From Welwitschia mirabilis (Eukaryota; Gnetophyta; Gnetopsida; Welwitschiales), in the NCBI GenBank assembly GCA_051453625.1, contig JBOZIK010000001.1, forward strand, positions 145,091,257 to 145,155,256: DNA of 64,000 nucleotides, read 5' to 3'. Of the stretch, positions 35,066-44,863 are shown in pieces. The translations under genes were made by a program, and so were the position numbers. The notes under the pieces were generated by a model, which searched no databases, was not told the origin of the DNA, and saw only the letters and a list, made by a program, of their open reading frames with translations. Position 1 is the stretch's first letter. Each line of letters opens with the position of its first letter.

Positions 35066-36300
35066 AAGTTACCTTGTAACAACCATTGGAAGTAATTAAA
35101 GAAGTAGAATCTATTACTCAAGTAGACAACCTGTATATTTAAAAAAATAAAAAACGAAAGAAAAAGAAAGAGAGGATAGGGATCTTTTTGAGTTTTCTAG
35201 AACTTTTTTTTGAAAAAAACTTTGGTACAGCAAGAATATCCAAAGATGACCATTGCAAAGCTTAGCTTTGTTTGCATGTATCCCAAAAAGATATATCCAA
35301 AACCCTAATGAAGACTGTTACTTTAGTCTGAGTAATAGTAGAATTCTATGATCTTATAGAAGACATGAAAACATTGAGGAGGAATCAAGAGGAGTTATAA
35401 AGGAAAATTAACTTATTAATCCATGCTTAAACTATAAAGAAAACCTTTACCTTAACTAGAGGGTTGTATTTGGGTGAAGAAGATCTAATGGATACTACAC
35501 CTTTAAGCATTGATTATTATGGCCCTAACACTCTGAGTCTAGTAGATTCTTCTATTTTAAAAATAGCAGATAAAATTAGAAATATCAATGTACCTAATAT
35601 CCCCACCTTTGAGCCAATGAGAGAAGAAGAACTAATATTATACTTAAGCATTTTTTATTCCTTTTGTAGAGCCAACTATCTAAAAATTGAATCTGATATT
35701 TTAAAGAATTTCCACTTTTCATTAAAGGGAGGTGCTCAATTATTGTTTCACAGGGTCACAAACCATCAAGATAGCTTTCCCAGGTTAATATCAACTTGTG
35801 AGAATCATTGAAATCTTGAGAGATAATATTTTAAACATTAGAAAAAGAGAGAATTAAAGACTTGATGAATTGATGGACAAAAATATTGGACTTTAATAAT
35901 GAAATGTCCAAACCATGAAATAAACCTTAGAGAAATAATGAGGGCTTTGTTAAGAGGATAAAGGGAAGACACTGTAGAAAACTTAGATATACTGCAAAGA
36001 GGGGTATAAAAATGGAAATACTCAGGAAATGAAATAGGGTATTGACAAATTATATAGGACGAGCTAGAAATGGAATCAAAATGAGGAAAAGAAAAGGAAA
36101 AAAATACATGAGATTTAGACTAACTCTAGAGAATAAATGAAACACAAAACATTATGTGAAGAAATCAATATGAAGATACAAGCCTTAAGAGAAGAAGTGA
36201 ATAGGTTAAAACAGGAAGGAACAAGATATTTGTAAGTACTATAATGAAGATAACCATTAGAAAACAAATTATCCTTGGATGTAGAATTTTGTAGAATGGT
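35066..36300 (+). pseudogene. Gag of the Ty3/gypsy segment, decayed
   Basis: Directly after the LTR a plus-strand frame reads QPLEVIKEVESITQVDNL, and from 35464 there is an open stretch of 115 codons with the segment LKNFHFSLKGGAQLLFHRV, similar to the L-R-x-F-x-x-S-L-x-G-x-A-x-x-W/L block of gypsy gag. A charged, coiled-coil-like piece (REEVNRLKQEG) follows near 36190. A zinc-knuckle relic CKYYNEDNH lies near 36235, in which the second Cys is Tyr. The frame is broken many times. The lineage within gypsy is uncertain. Confidence 0.6.
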
Positions 36301-36929
36301 TTAAACATTAATAGAATTTACTGTAACCCAAAAAATGCATTCTATAAAAGAAACGGACCTTACCCATACCAAACTAGAAAGTGGAAAAATAGAAAAGATA
36401 ATCCTACGCAAAGATTTATACACCAAAAAAGACAACAATAATATGATTATTATAGAAAAGAAAGAAATCGAGAAGGATATATTAGTCATCCAAATAGTGA
36501 TAAAGGGGAGAAAACCAAAAGAAATTACTATACTAGCCTAACCTCATAGAAACCCCAGAGAGATAGGTTGCAAAGTTGTTGGGACTTGGTCAAAGAAAAT
36601 GATCCCTTAAGAATAGTTGATAAGAGATTCATGTGGAAGTAAGAAAACAATAGAGAATACATTACCTTTTATAATGAAAAGTAAGATGTTAAAGGACCCT
36701 AAGAAGAAATAAGAAAGAGATGTAGAGTACTTTACTAAAGGACTTAAAGAAACCACTATTTCCTTACTTCTAATTCAAGTGTTAAAAGATATCCCTATTT
36801 ACTGAAAGCAAATTAAGGATCTTTGCAAAAAGTACAAAGAGAATGAAACAAAGAAAAGAGGGAGAAAGTAGAGAGTCAGAATTAAAAGAAGATAAAAGGG
36901 ACCAAGTATCCTGGGCTTCTACTCAATAT

Positions 36930-37330
36930 TTACAAGAAAATTAGATTGAGAAATATAGTGATCCAAGTATACCAGTCATTGATATTATAATAGAAGGAGC
37001 CTACAGAATAGAAGCATTAGTAGAATTAAGAGCTAGTATTAATGTTATCTCCTATGAGACCTATGAACAATTAGGAAGTCCCAAACGGGTACCTTATCAA
37101 GGGCAGTGTATTTAGCTGATAGATCAGCATTTATACCTGAGGATATCATGGAAAATATGTTTGCTAAACTACTAGAATTTGGATACTTGTTAGATTTGGT
37201 AGTGATGAAAACCAAGAGCAATACCCATCTTATCAGTTTGGGAAGACCATGGATGACAATGACTAATGCAACCATTTATTAAAGAAAAGGAGTCATGAAA
37301 ATTAGCCTTAAGGACTTCATTCAACAAATC
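36930..37330 (+). pseudogene. Aspartic protease of the Ty3/gypsy segment
   Basis: The plus-strand frames give ALVELRASINVISYETYEQLG (the usual D-L/S-G-A-S-I-N-V-I box with the catalytic Asp lost: E-L-R-A-S), then LADRSAF, PEDIMENMFAKL, and HLISLGRPWMTMTNATI (the I-L-G-R-P-F/W box). Order and spacing fit the retropepsin of plant non-chromodomain gypsy elements. A frameshift separates the halves. Confidence 0.75.
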
Positions 37331-37669
37331 AAGATATTAGCCAAAGATAAAATTGAGCCATCAATAATGGTAAGGAGGAGGATACATATTTTATTATTAT
37401 GTAAGTAGTCCAACAAGTGTTAGAGGATCAAGGGAATGGTAATGGAAAATACTCCTTAATTGTAGAACCTGTAAATGAGGAAGAGAAGATTGAAAAACCA
37501 CCTCTGCAGGAAGAATTTAAGTACATTATGATCATGAAAAATAGGCCACTGGCTATAAATGGAAACCTGACTCATTCTCAAAAATAAACTAAAAAGAGTT
37601 CTCACTAGAAAGTCTAAAGCTTTTGCTTCAACCCAAGAAGATATAACAAGAATAGACACCATTATATAT

Positions 37670-38366
37670 CAGCACATGATATATTTAGATAACATAATTA
37701 AATCTATTAGGCAACCATAAAGGAGGTGTAATCCTCAGATGTAGAAAGTCATCAAACAAGAGATATTGAGATTATTAAAAGTAGGTTTCATTTATCTCAT
37801 ATTATATTCTAAATGAGTAAGCCTTGTACAAGTTGTGCTTAAAAAAGAAAACAAATGAAAAGTATGCATATACTTTAGGTTGCTAAATGGTGCCATTTAT
37901 AAAAATCATTTTTCTCTACCCATTATTGACTAGGTCTTGGACAGAATTTTAGGCTATCAATATTATAGCTTTTTAAATGAATATAGCAGGTATAATTAGG
38001 TTTTTATTACAGCTGAAGATCAATTAAAAGCCACCTTCATGTATAAGTGGGAAAGCTATACCTGTGAAGTACTAAATTTTGGCTTATGTAATGTCCCAGC
38101 CACATTCCAAAGATTAGTTAGTAGTCTATTTCAAGATGTGCTTAGGAAATCAATGGAATTATTTATGGATGGACTTTTAACTTCTAAAAATAATTTTGAA
38201 CAAGCTCTTAAAAGACTAAAAGCCATGCTAATCAGGTGTAAAGAATAGAACTTAAAATTAAGTTGGTCCAAGAACCATCTTATGGGTACAGAGGGAAATT
38301 TTCTAAGACATAAAATTTTAGCAAGAGGAATTAAGAGAGATTGGGAAAAGTACAAGGTTATTTAAG
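37670..38366 (+). pseudogene. Reverse transcriptase of the Ty3/gypsy segment
   Basis: Landmarks in order: EILRLLKVGFIY, FRLLNGAIYKNHFSLPIID, VLDRILGYQYYSFL, FITAEDQLKATFM, FGLCNVPATFQRLVSSLF, ELFMDGLL and NLKLSWSKNHLM. This is gypsy RT. The F-M-D-D box has become FMDG, so an active-site Asp is lost. Only the last part (38039-38248) is an open frame. Confidence 0.88.
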
Positions 38367-38376
38367 NNNNNNNNNN
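38367..38376. other. Assembly gap, 10 N
   Basis: A short run of N between RT and RNase H of the gypsy segment. Confidence 0.97.
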
Positions 38377-38783
38377 TACAACATTGAAAGAGTTGCGATA
38401 CTTCTTAGGTCATGTTGGGCATTCTAGAATTTTATTACTAATTTTTGGGAAGATTGCTAAACCATTAAATAACCTTCTACAAAAATAAATACCCTATGAG
38501 TGGACTTAGGAATGCCTAAAGGCCTTCTAAATTTTCAAACATAAACTAATTGAAGTCCCTATTTTGCAAAAATCCAATTAGAACAAAACTTTTTATATTA
38601 TGATTGATGCCTCCAAATTTGCTATAGAAGTAGTCCTTGAATAGAAGGATGATGATAACAAATCCTATGAAATTACCTATATTAGTAAAAATTTTAATTC
38701 ATGACAATAAAATTATACAGTAAAAGGAAAAGAAATTCTTGTGATAATTGTAGCATTAGAAAAGTTTACGCATTACATTCTAG
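38377..38783 (+). pseudogene. RNase H of the Ty3/gypsy segment
   Basis: Reads TLKELRYFLGHVG, IAKPLNNLLQK, ECLKAF, FYIMIDASKFAIEVVLE, ITYISKNF and NYTVKGKEILVIIVALEKF. These are the connection and RNase H landmarks (L-R-x-F-L-G-x-x-x-x-Y, D-A-S, Y-x-S-K, T-x-K-E-x-L-A/V) of gypsy pol. It breaks off at the gap; no gypsy integrase is seen on the other side. Confidence 0.85.
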
Positions 38784-38883
38784 NNNNNNNNNNNNNNNNN
38801 NNNNNNNNNNNNNNNNNNNNNNNNNNNNNNNNNNNNNNNNNNNNNNNNNNNNNNNNNNNNNNNNNNNNNNNNNNNNNNNNNNN
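38784..38883. other. Assembly gap, 100 N
   Basis: The round length suggests a scaffold gap of unknown true size. Gypsy RNase H lies on the left and copia RT on the right. An open frame drawn through it is not real. Confidence 0.97.
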
Positions 38884-40351
38884 ATTGATATCAAAAATGT
38901 TTTACATAGTTTAGAAACTCTATTAATTAAAGCTTACAAAATGTGGGTTATAACAAAAGGCCAAAAGATAAAAATATTATTGGAACAAAGTGGATCTTTA
39001 ACAACAAGTATGATGAGAAAAATAATGTTATCAAAAACAAAGCAAGATTAGTGGCATAAGGCTATAACCAAATCAAAGGTACTGATTAGGTGACACCTTT
39101 GCTCCTGCGGCAAGGCTAGATAGAATCAAAATGTTTTTATCTTATGAGGCCTTTAAGGATATCAAAGTGTATCACATGGATGTAAAAAGTACCTTACTAA
39201 ATGAAACCCTCAATGAAGAAGTATATGTATAACAACTGCAAGGTTTATAGATCAAATATAATTATGTGTATAGACTTAAGAAGGCATTATATGGGTTGAA
39301 GTAAGCTCTAAGAGCTTAGTAGGAAAAATTAGCCACATTTCTAAATGAAAATGGTTATATCTATGAAACAATAGATAAAACTTTATTCTCAAAAACTTGA
39401 AAAAATATTTTAGCATTATTCAAATTTACAAAGATGATATCATTTTTTGTTCCTTTAGTGAAGTTTAACAAAAGAATTTGTCAATATTATGACAATACAC
39501 TTTGAGATGAGTATGCTTGATGAAGTTAGAACGCTTCTTGGCTTATAGATTAAGCAATAAAAAAATGAAATTTTTATATTTTAATCTAAATATGTTAGAT
39601 TAGAAAATGCTAAAACAACTGACACACTATGTTTGCTTCTTGTAAAGTTAATCTAGATAAATATGGAAAATTAGTAGACTAGAAACTTTATAGAAGTGTG
39701 ATAGGAAGTTTGTTATATTTAATTGCAAGCATATCGATATTATGTTTAGTGTTGTTGTGTGTGTTAGATAACAAACCTAACCAAAATAATCGCATCTACA
39801 AGCCATTAAAAGAATAATAAGATATATAAAAGGTACATGTAACTCTGGATTATGGTATCCAACAGAGACATCTTTTGATCTTGCAAGATCTAGTGATGCA
39901 GATTGTACTGGATGTAAGGATTATAAAAAAATCACAAGTGGTAATTATTTTGTATTAGGATCGTGCCTAGAGGAATGGGTTAGTAAAAAGAAAAAATTGA
40001 TCTCTCTTTTAATAGCTGAAGCTGAGTATATAGCAATAGGGATTTGTTATGCTCATCTCCTTTAGATGAAGGAAATGCTAAAGAATTTTGATGTAGTTTT
40101 TAGATATGTTCTGATCTTTTGTGATAATACTAGTGTAATTAATATTTTAAAAACCCTATTCAACATGTAAGAACTAAATATATTAAGTTAAGGCACCATT
40201 TTCTTAACGACCAGTTGAAAAAGAAAATATTTCTATGAACTTTATTAGTACAGATTGTCAACTTGCTAATATTTTTACTAAACCCCTGAATTTTAATAAT
40301 TTTCTTTATCTTTGTAACAAACTGGGGGTTATCTCTCTGTCCTTTAACTGA
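38884..40351 (+). pseudogene. RT and RNase H of the Sirevirus part of element B
   Basis: After the gap, plus-strand frames give IIGTKWIFNNKYDE and KARLVA followed by a stop (Q expected), then YMDVK-like residues, a decayed LYGLKQA-like block, a region matching FEMSMLDEVRTLLGL, and RIIRYIKGTCNSGLWYP, SSDADCTGCKDYKKITSGN, WVSKKKKLISLLIAEAEYIAIG, CDNTSVI and a broken tail near TPEF. This is a Sirevirus pol C-terminal half. It ends in a stop near 40351. Integrase is absent. Confidence 0.87.
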
Positions 40352-40359
40352 TTGTAGGG

Positions 40360-40435
40360 CAGTTGGCCGGATTTAAAATTCGATTGACTAGATGTGGTCG
40401 GTTGACCATTCTAAAAACTTAGTTGCTCAGACCTA
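40360..40435. repeat. LTR-type motif cluster between pol and env-like ORF of element B
   Basis: gttggccggat, gattgactagat and ggtcggttgacc occur within 75 bases. The same forms (ggtcgaccgga, gtcgactagat, ggttgacc) are the repeat units of the LTRs of this element. Confidence 0.55.
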
Positions 40436-40588
40436 AAGTACTATGAGTTGCATTTAAAATCTCACTGTATTGCCCTTTCATTTAAAATCTAGTGGAGCCT
40501 AAATCCTATGCATTATCTTCTAGCCATCTGTCTCCTTTAGATCTAGATTTTTCTTGCAGGTTTTCTTGTCTTCAAGCTCCTGCCACAT

Positions 40589-42509
40589 GGTTGCAATGGC
40601 TGAGTGTCCCTTCAGAAGGTAACCAAAAAACGTAACCAACAAAGATCCTTCATATTTCTACTATGGCATATCTGAGGAAGTAATAGGGAAGTTTGCTAAA
40701 AAGTTTGAGAAGAAGCCATTGTGTTAAGAGATGGCTGTTACAACCACAAATCTTAGGGAACTCTGCGATGTGGTGCAACTCTGGTAAGATTTAGATTGCT
40801 CTTACTTCCTTGATTTTTTAGGACTTGCCTACTCCTTTCTCACCAAGATGTTCTATAGCAATGCTTCTTTTGATCCATATACCAATATTATAGAAACTAT
40901 GGTTTTGGGAAAGAAGATGAGGTTTATTGTAAACTACATTACTGCTATAGTTAATCTTCTAAGAGAAGACTATGATGAGTTTTAGCCTCTTCGTGACTCC
41001 ATAAAAGACAAAGCAGAGGTAACAAAGGGGCTTTCTGGTAAGTTTCACAAGTGAAAAACCACCTTTTCTACTTCTCTCCTTATCCCAAAGTATAGGTCTT
41101 TGCATTTGGTGTTTACCTATAATTTCTTACCTTTGGTGGGTCATCGTGACGAGACCTCTAACTACAGGGCATATTTAATGTATTTGGTAGGAAGTAGGCG
41201 CTCTATTAATGCTCTTACTATAATGCTAAAGAATANNNNNNNNNNNNNNNNNNNNNNNNNNNNNNNNNNNNNNNNNNNNNNNNNNNNNNNNNNNNNNNNN
41301 NNNNNNNNNNNNNNNNNNNNNNNNNNNNNNNNNNNNNNNNNNNNNNNNNNNNNNNNNNNNNNNNNNNNNNNNNNNNNNNNNNNNNNNNNNNNNNNNNNNN
41401 NNNNNNNNNNNNNNNNNNNNNNNNNNNNNNNNNNNNNNNNNNNNNNNNNNNNNNNNNNNNNNNNNNNNNNNNNNNNNNNNNNNNNNNNNNNNNNNNNNNN
41501 NNNNNNNNNNNNNNNNNNNNNNNNNNNNNNNNNNNNNNNNNNNNNNNNNNNNNNNNNNNNNNNNNNNNNNNNNNNNNNNNNNNNNNNNNNNNNNNNNNNN
41601 NNNNNNNNNNNNNNNNNNNNNNNNNNNNNNNNNNNNNNNNNNNNNNNNNNNNNNNNNNNNNNNNNNNNNNNNNNNNNNNNNNNNNNNNNNNNNNNNNNNN
41701 NNNNNNNNNNNNNNNNNNNNNNNNNNNNNNNNNNNNNNNNNNNNNNNNNNNNNNNNNNNNNNNNNNNNNNNNNNNNNNNNNNNNNNNNNNNNNNNNNNNN
41801 NNNNNNNNNNNNNNNNNNNNNNNNNNNNNNNNNNNNNNNNNNNNNNNNNNNNNNNNNNNNNNNNNNNNNNNNNNNNNNNNNNNNNNNNNNNNNNNNNNNN
41901 NNNNNNNNNNNNNNNNNNNNNNNNNNNNNNNNNNNNNNNNNNNNNNNNNNNNNNNNNNNNNNNNNNNNNNNNNNNNNNNNNNNNNNNNNNNNNNNNNCAT
42001 CGTGACGAGACCTCTAACTACAGGGCATATTTAATGTATGTGGTAGGAAGTAGGCGCTCTATTAATGCTCTTACTATAATGCTAAAGAATATGGTCTCCT
42101 AGTTAGAGTATCAAAGGACTAGGGCTCTCTCATACTTAATATTAATTGGAAATCTTTGTTATCAATATAGAGTCTAGATGCATATGAAACTAGAAATCCT
42201 TAATCCTATGTCAGCCATTAGGTGTGTGATGTTATCTCGCTTACATATCTTTGCAGGTTCCAAGAAATCCTCTAAATCTTATTCTTCTAATCAAGCCTCA
42301 TTAGACGAGATTATTTCATATCTGAGGAGGATAGTCTCTTGTACCAAGCATATGGAAAAGCTCTAATCGCAGTTGGGTATGAGATTGCTAGTACTTCAGA
42401 GGAAGCCGAAACATCAACATAAAAGACTGCCAAATTAGAAGAAGAAGAAGAAGAAGAAGAAGAAGATTCTGAAGAAGAACCAGAGAAGGAAGCTAAGGAA
42501 TCTGACTGA
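40589..42509 (+). pseudogene. Envelope-like / 'plant transposon protein' ORF of element B
   Basis: An ATG at about 40589 opens MVAMAECP. Further recognisable pieces are YGISEEVIGKFAKKFEKK, LRELCDVVQLW, LGLAYSFLTKMFYSNASFDP, GKKMRFIVNYI, FTYNFLPLVGHRDETSNYRA, YLVGSRRSINALTIMLKN and, at the end, a run of glutamates (42438-42480) with a final KEAKESD and TGA at 42507-42509. The N-x-L-P-x-x-H-R-x-E-x-x-x-R-A and R-x-I-N blocks are marks of the putative plant transposon protein domain found downstream of pol in Sireviruses. Its role is unknown. Several stops and one large gap interrupt it, and part is duplicated around the gap. Confidence 0.75.
41236..41997. other. Assembly gap, 762 N, with duplicated flanks
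   Basis: The 94 bases before the gap (from catcgtgacgag) are repeated almost perfectly directly after it, with one difference (ttt versus gtg at tgtatttgg/tgtatgtgg). This suggests overlapping contig ends that were not merged. Confidence 0.95.
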
Positions 42510-42860
42510 TCTATCTCTTTGATTGTGTTTCTCTTGTGTTTTCATGCTTTTTTTCCTTTTTGCTTTTGTCATTGATGTCAAAAGGGGGAGAAATAGTTAG
42601 TTGTTTATTCATCTTTGTTTAGTTGTAACTTCTCTTGATGAACACCTTTTCTATTATAATGCTCAATTTTTAGTAATAGAAATGTATTTTGTTATCATTT
42701 CTATCTCACATTTTGGTGCACATTTATTTAATCATGAATTATAATTTTTGTTATATCCTATGGCTATTAAATAATTCTTGATCAAAATGTTTTTGTCACA
42801 TATATTTTGGATTTTACTTGCCTCACAAATTATAGTATAATTTGTTTTAATTATGGCACA

Positions 42861-43380
42861 NNNNNNNNNNNNNNNNNNNNNNNNNNNNNNNNNNNNNNNN
42901 NNNNNNNNNNNNNNNNNNNNNNNNNNNNNNNNNNNNNNNNNNNNNNNNNNNNNNNNNNNNNNNNNNNNNNNNNNNNNNNNNNNNNNNNNNNNNNNNNNNN
43001 NNNNNNNNNNNNNNNNNNNNNNNNNNNNNNNNNNNNNNNNNNNNNNNNNNNNNNNNNNNNNNNNNNNNNNNNNNNNNNNNNNNNNNNNNNNNNNNNNNNN
43101 NNNNNNNNNNNNNNNNNNNNNNNNNNNNNNNNNNNNNNNNNNNNNNNNNNNNNNNNNNNNNNNNNNNNNNNNNNNNNNNNNNNNNNNNNNNNNNNNNNNN
43201 NNNNNNNNNNNNNNNNNNNNNNNNNNNNNNNNNNNNNNNNNNNNNNNNNNNNNNNNNNNNNNNNNNNNNNNNNNNNNNNNNNNNNNNNNNNNNNNNNNNN
43301 NNNNNNNNNNNNNNNNNNNNNNNNNNNNNNNNNNNNNNNNNNNNNNNNNNNNNNNNNNNNNNNNNNNNNNNNNNNNNNNN
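42861..43380. other. Assembly gap, 520 N
   Basis: A run of N between the envelope-like ORF and the 3' LTR of element B. Confidence 0.99.
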
Positions 43381-43500
43381 TCTTAAAATGTCTTATTTAA
43401 TATAAATGTTCAATATCACTTGCAAATTTAATGGGCATTTTTTAAGGGGGAGCTTTTCCAAAATTAATATTTTCAACTAAGGATAAGTTTTCCATCAATG

Positions 43501-43514
43501 TCAAAGGGGGAGAT
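43501..43514 (+). promoter_or_regulatory. Polypurine tract of element B
   Basis: tcaaagggggagat directly precedes the 3' LTR. A very similar motif (tcaaaagggggagaa) occurs at about 42577, before the gap, so at least two such tracts are present, as is known in Sireviruses. Confidence 0.88.
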
Positions 43515-44858
43515 TATTGAGTTAATATTTATCAATTTGATGTCAAAATAATATTTTTTATTTAGCAAAACATGTTGTATCTTGTGTGAAAAATATTAAT
43601 CGTTGCAAGCTGGAAGCTAAAACAATTTATCACAACCCAAACTTGTCAGTTTTTATACCCTCTTGAGGGGTCGATCAGATTCCTAGGGGTTGACCGTACT
43701 TGAAGCTTACACTAAAATAAACTAAATTCAGAGGGGTTAACTAAATACATAAGGGGTCGACTAGATTTGAGCATCTAAAACTTCACAGCCGATCATTAAG
43801 TGGTCGACTAGATTCCTAAGAGGTTGACCAAACTTAAGCATCAAACTTTCATAACCGATCATTAAGGGGTCAACTAGATTCCTGAGGGATCGACCAAATA
43901 TACAGTGATGTTTTCACCCTTTCTCAATAAGGGATGAACTAGACATTTGTAGGGTTGATCGGACCTGGAGTGAAAGATAGTGTTGCAATTTTTCCTGAAC
44001 AAGGAACAACCAAATGAATACATGGGTGACTGAACTAGTAGTTGATCAGACCCTGAGAAATAGATTAGACATTAAGCCATAAGAAATAGGGGTCCATTAA
44101 AAGAACATGAGGGTGACAGACTTCAATGAGGTATTAGATGAGATCAATCAGATGTTTTGAGGGATCAACTGGTTGTGACAGAAATAGGATTTTTCTAGCC
44201 ATTATGAACCTATTTTTTGTCCATTGACTTGTCTTTTTACTTGTAAAAACCCTAAAAGACTTCTCCTATATATTTTCCATAAGTCAAAGTCACTGGACCA
44301 CTTTTAAATAATTGTAAAATCCTTTGTTGTACTTATTAGCATATTCTCTACCCGACCAAAGACGAACCAAGAGCTGTTGTTAGCATTGTGTATGTGGTCA
44401 AGTCAGTTGCATTGTACGCTTGTGGATTGTATTATCTTCTCAACATAGTGTACCAATACTATTCTTAAGCTAGAGATCGAATGAAACCTGTGCATTTCGG
44501 CATACCAATGTCATTGCTTCACATTCTTTCTAAAGGTTGAAACTGAGCCTTAGAAAAGTCTGATTATAAAGGTTATAGGTGAACCTAGAATACCTGGAAA
44601 GAGATTAACGAAGATCTGGATCAGGCTTAGATAGAAGCTGATCATCAAGAGTGGAGTAGGGGGTTTCTCGAACCACTACAAATGTTGTGTGCATCCTGAT
44701 CGGTATTTCTATGCTTTCTATTCTTTATTTTTCAGAATAGTTTCAGTTTTATTTGCACAAGTATTTTAGTGTTTATTTTGAGTAAACATATTTTAGTGAA
44801 TTTATTCGATTATTTTTTATTCCTATTTACCCTCCCCTCTAGCATTTTCAATCCCACA
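43515..44858 (+). repeat. 3' LTR of element B
   Basis: It starts tattgagttaat (the canonical TG has become TA) and ends aatcccaca. It is 1344 bases long. Repeats of the type ggggtcga(c/t) followed by (t/c)(a/g)ga are spaced some 40-60 bases apart in its first half. AGATA follows directly. Confidence 0.88.
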
Positions 44859-44863
44859 AGATA
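44859..44863 (+). repeat. Target site duplication of element B, right copy (AGATA)
   Basis: Matches 33768-33772. Confidence 0.85.

Larger units (their letters stand above)
33773..44858 (+). mobile_element. Element B: Sirevirus-type copia element with a Ty3/gypsy segment inside
   Basis: Two LTRs (33773-about 35065 and 43515-44858) are flanked by a perfect 5-bp duplication AGATA (33768-33772 and 44859-44863), so they belong to one insertion event. From 38884 to 43514 the inside is a plus-strand Sirevirus: RT, RNase H, envelope-like ORF, polypurine tract. From about 35066 to 38783, however, the inside is Ty3/gypsy gag, protease, RT and RNase H, in the same orientation. No primer binding site follows the left LTR. 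Gag, protease and integrase of the Sirevirus are missing. An assembly gap of exactly 100 N lies at the gypsy/copia junction, but the left LTR/gypsy junction is in continuous sequence. Confidence 0.85.

Noticed and set aside
38701-39051. A 116-codon frame joining gypsy RNase H and copia RT
   Set aside because: It crosses a 100-N scaffold gap and uses the wrong frame on both sides; the true RT frame on the right reads IIGTKWIFNNKYDE.
41100-42005. A 301-codon plus-strand frame and a 260-codon minus-strand frame
   Set aside because: Most codons are N. Only the first 45 plus-strand residues are real and belong to the envelope-like ORF of element B.
42807-43400. Open frames of 177-197 codons
   Set aside because: Produced by the 520-N gap.
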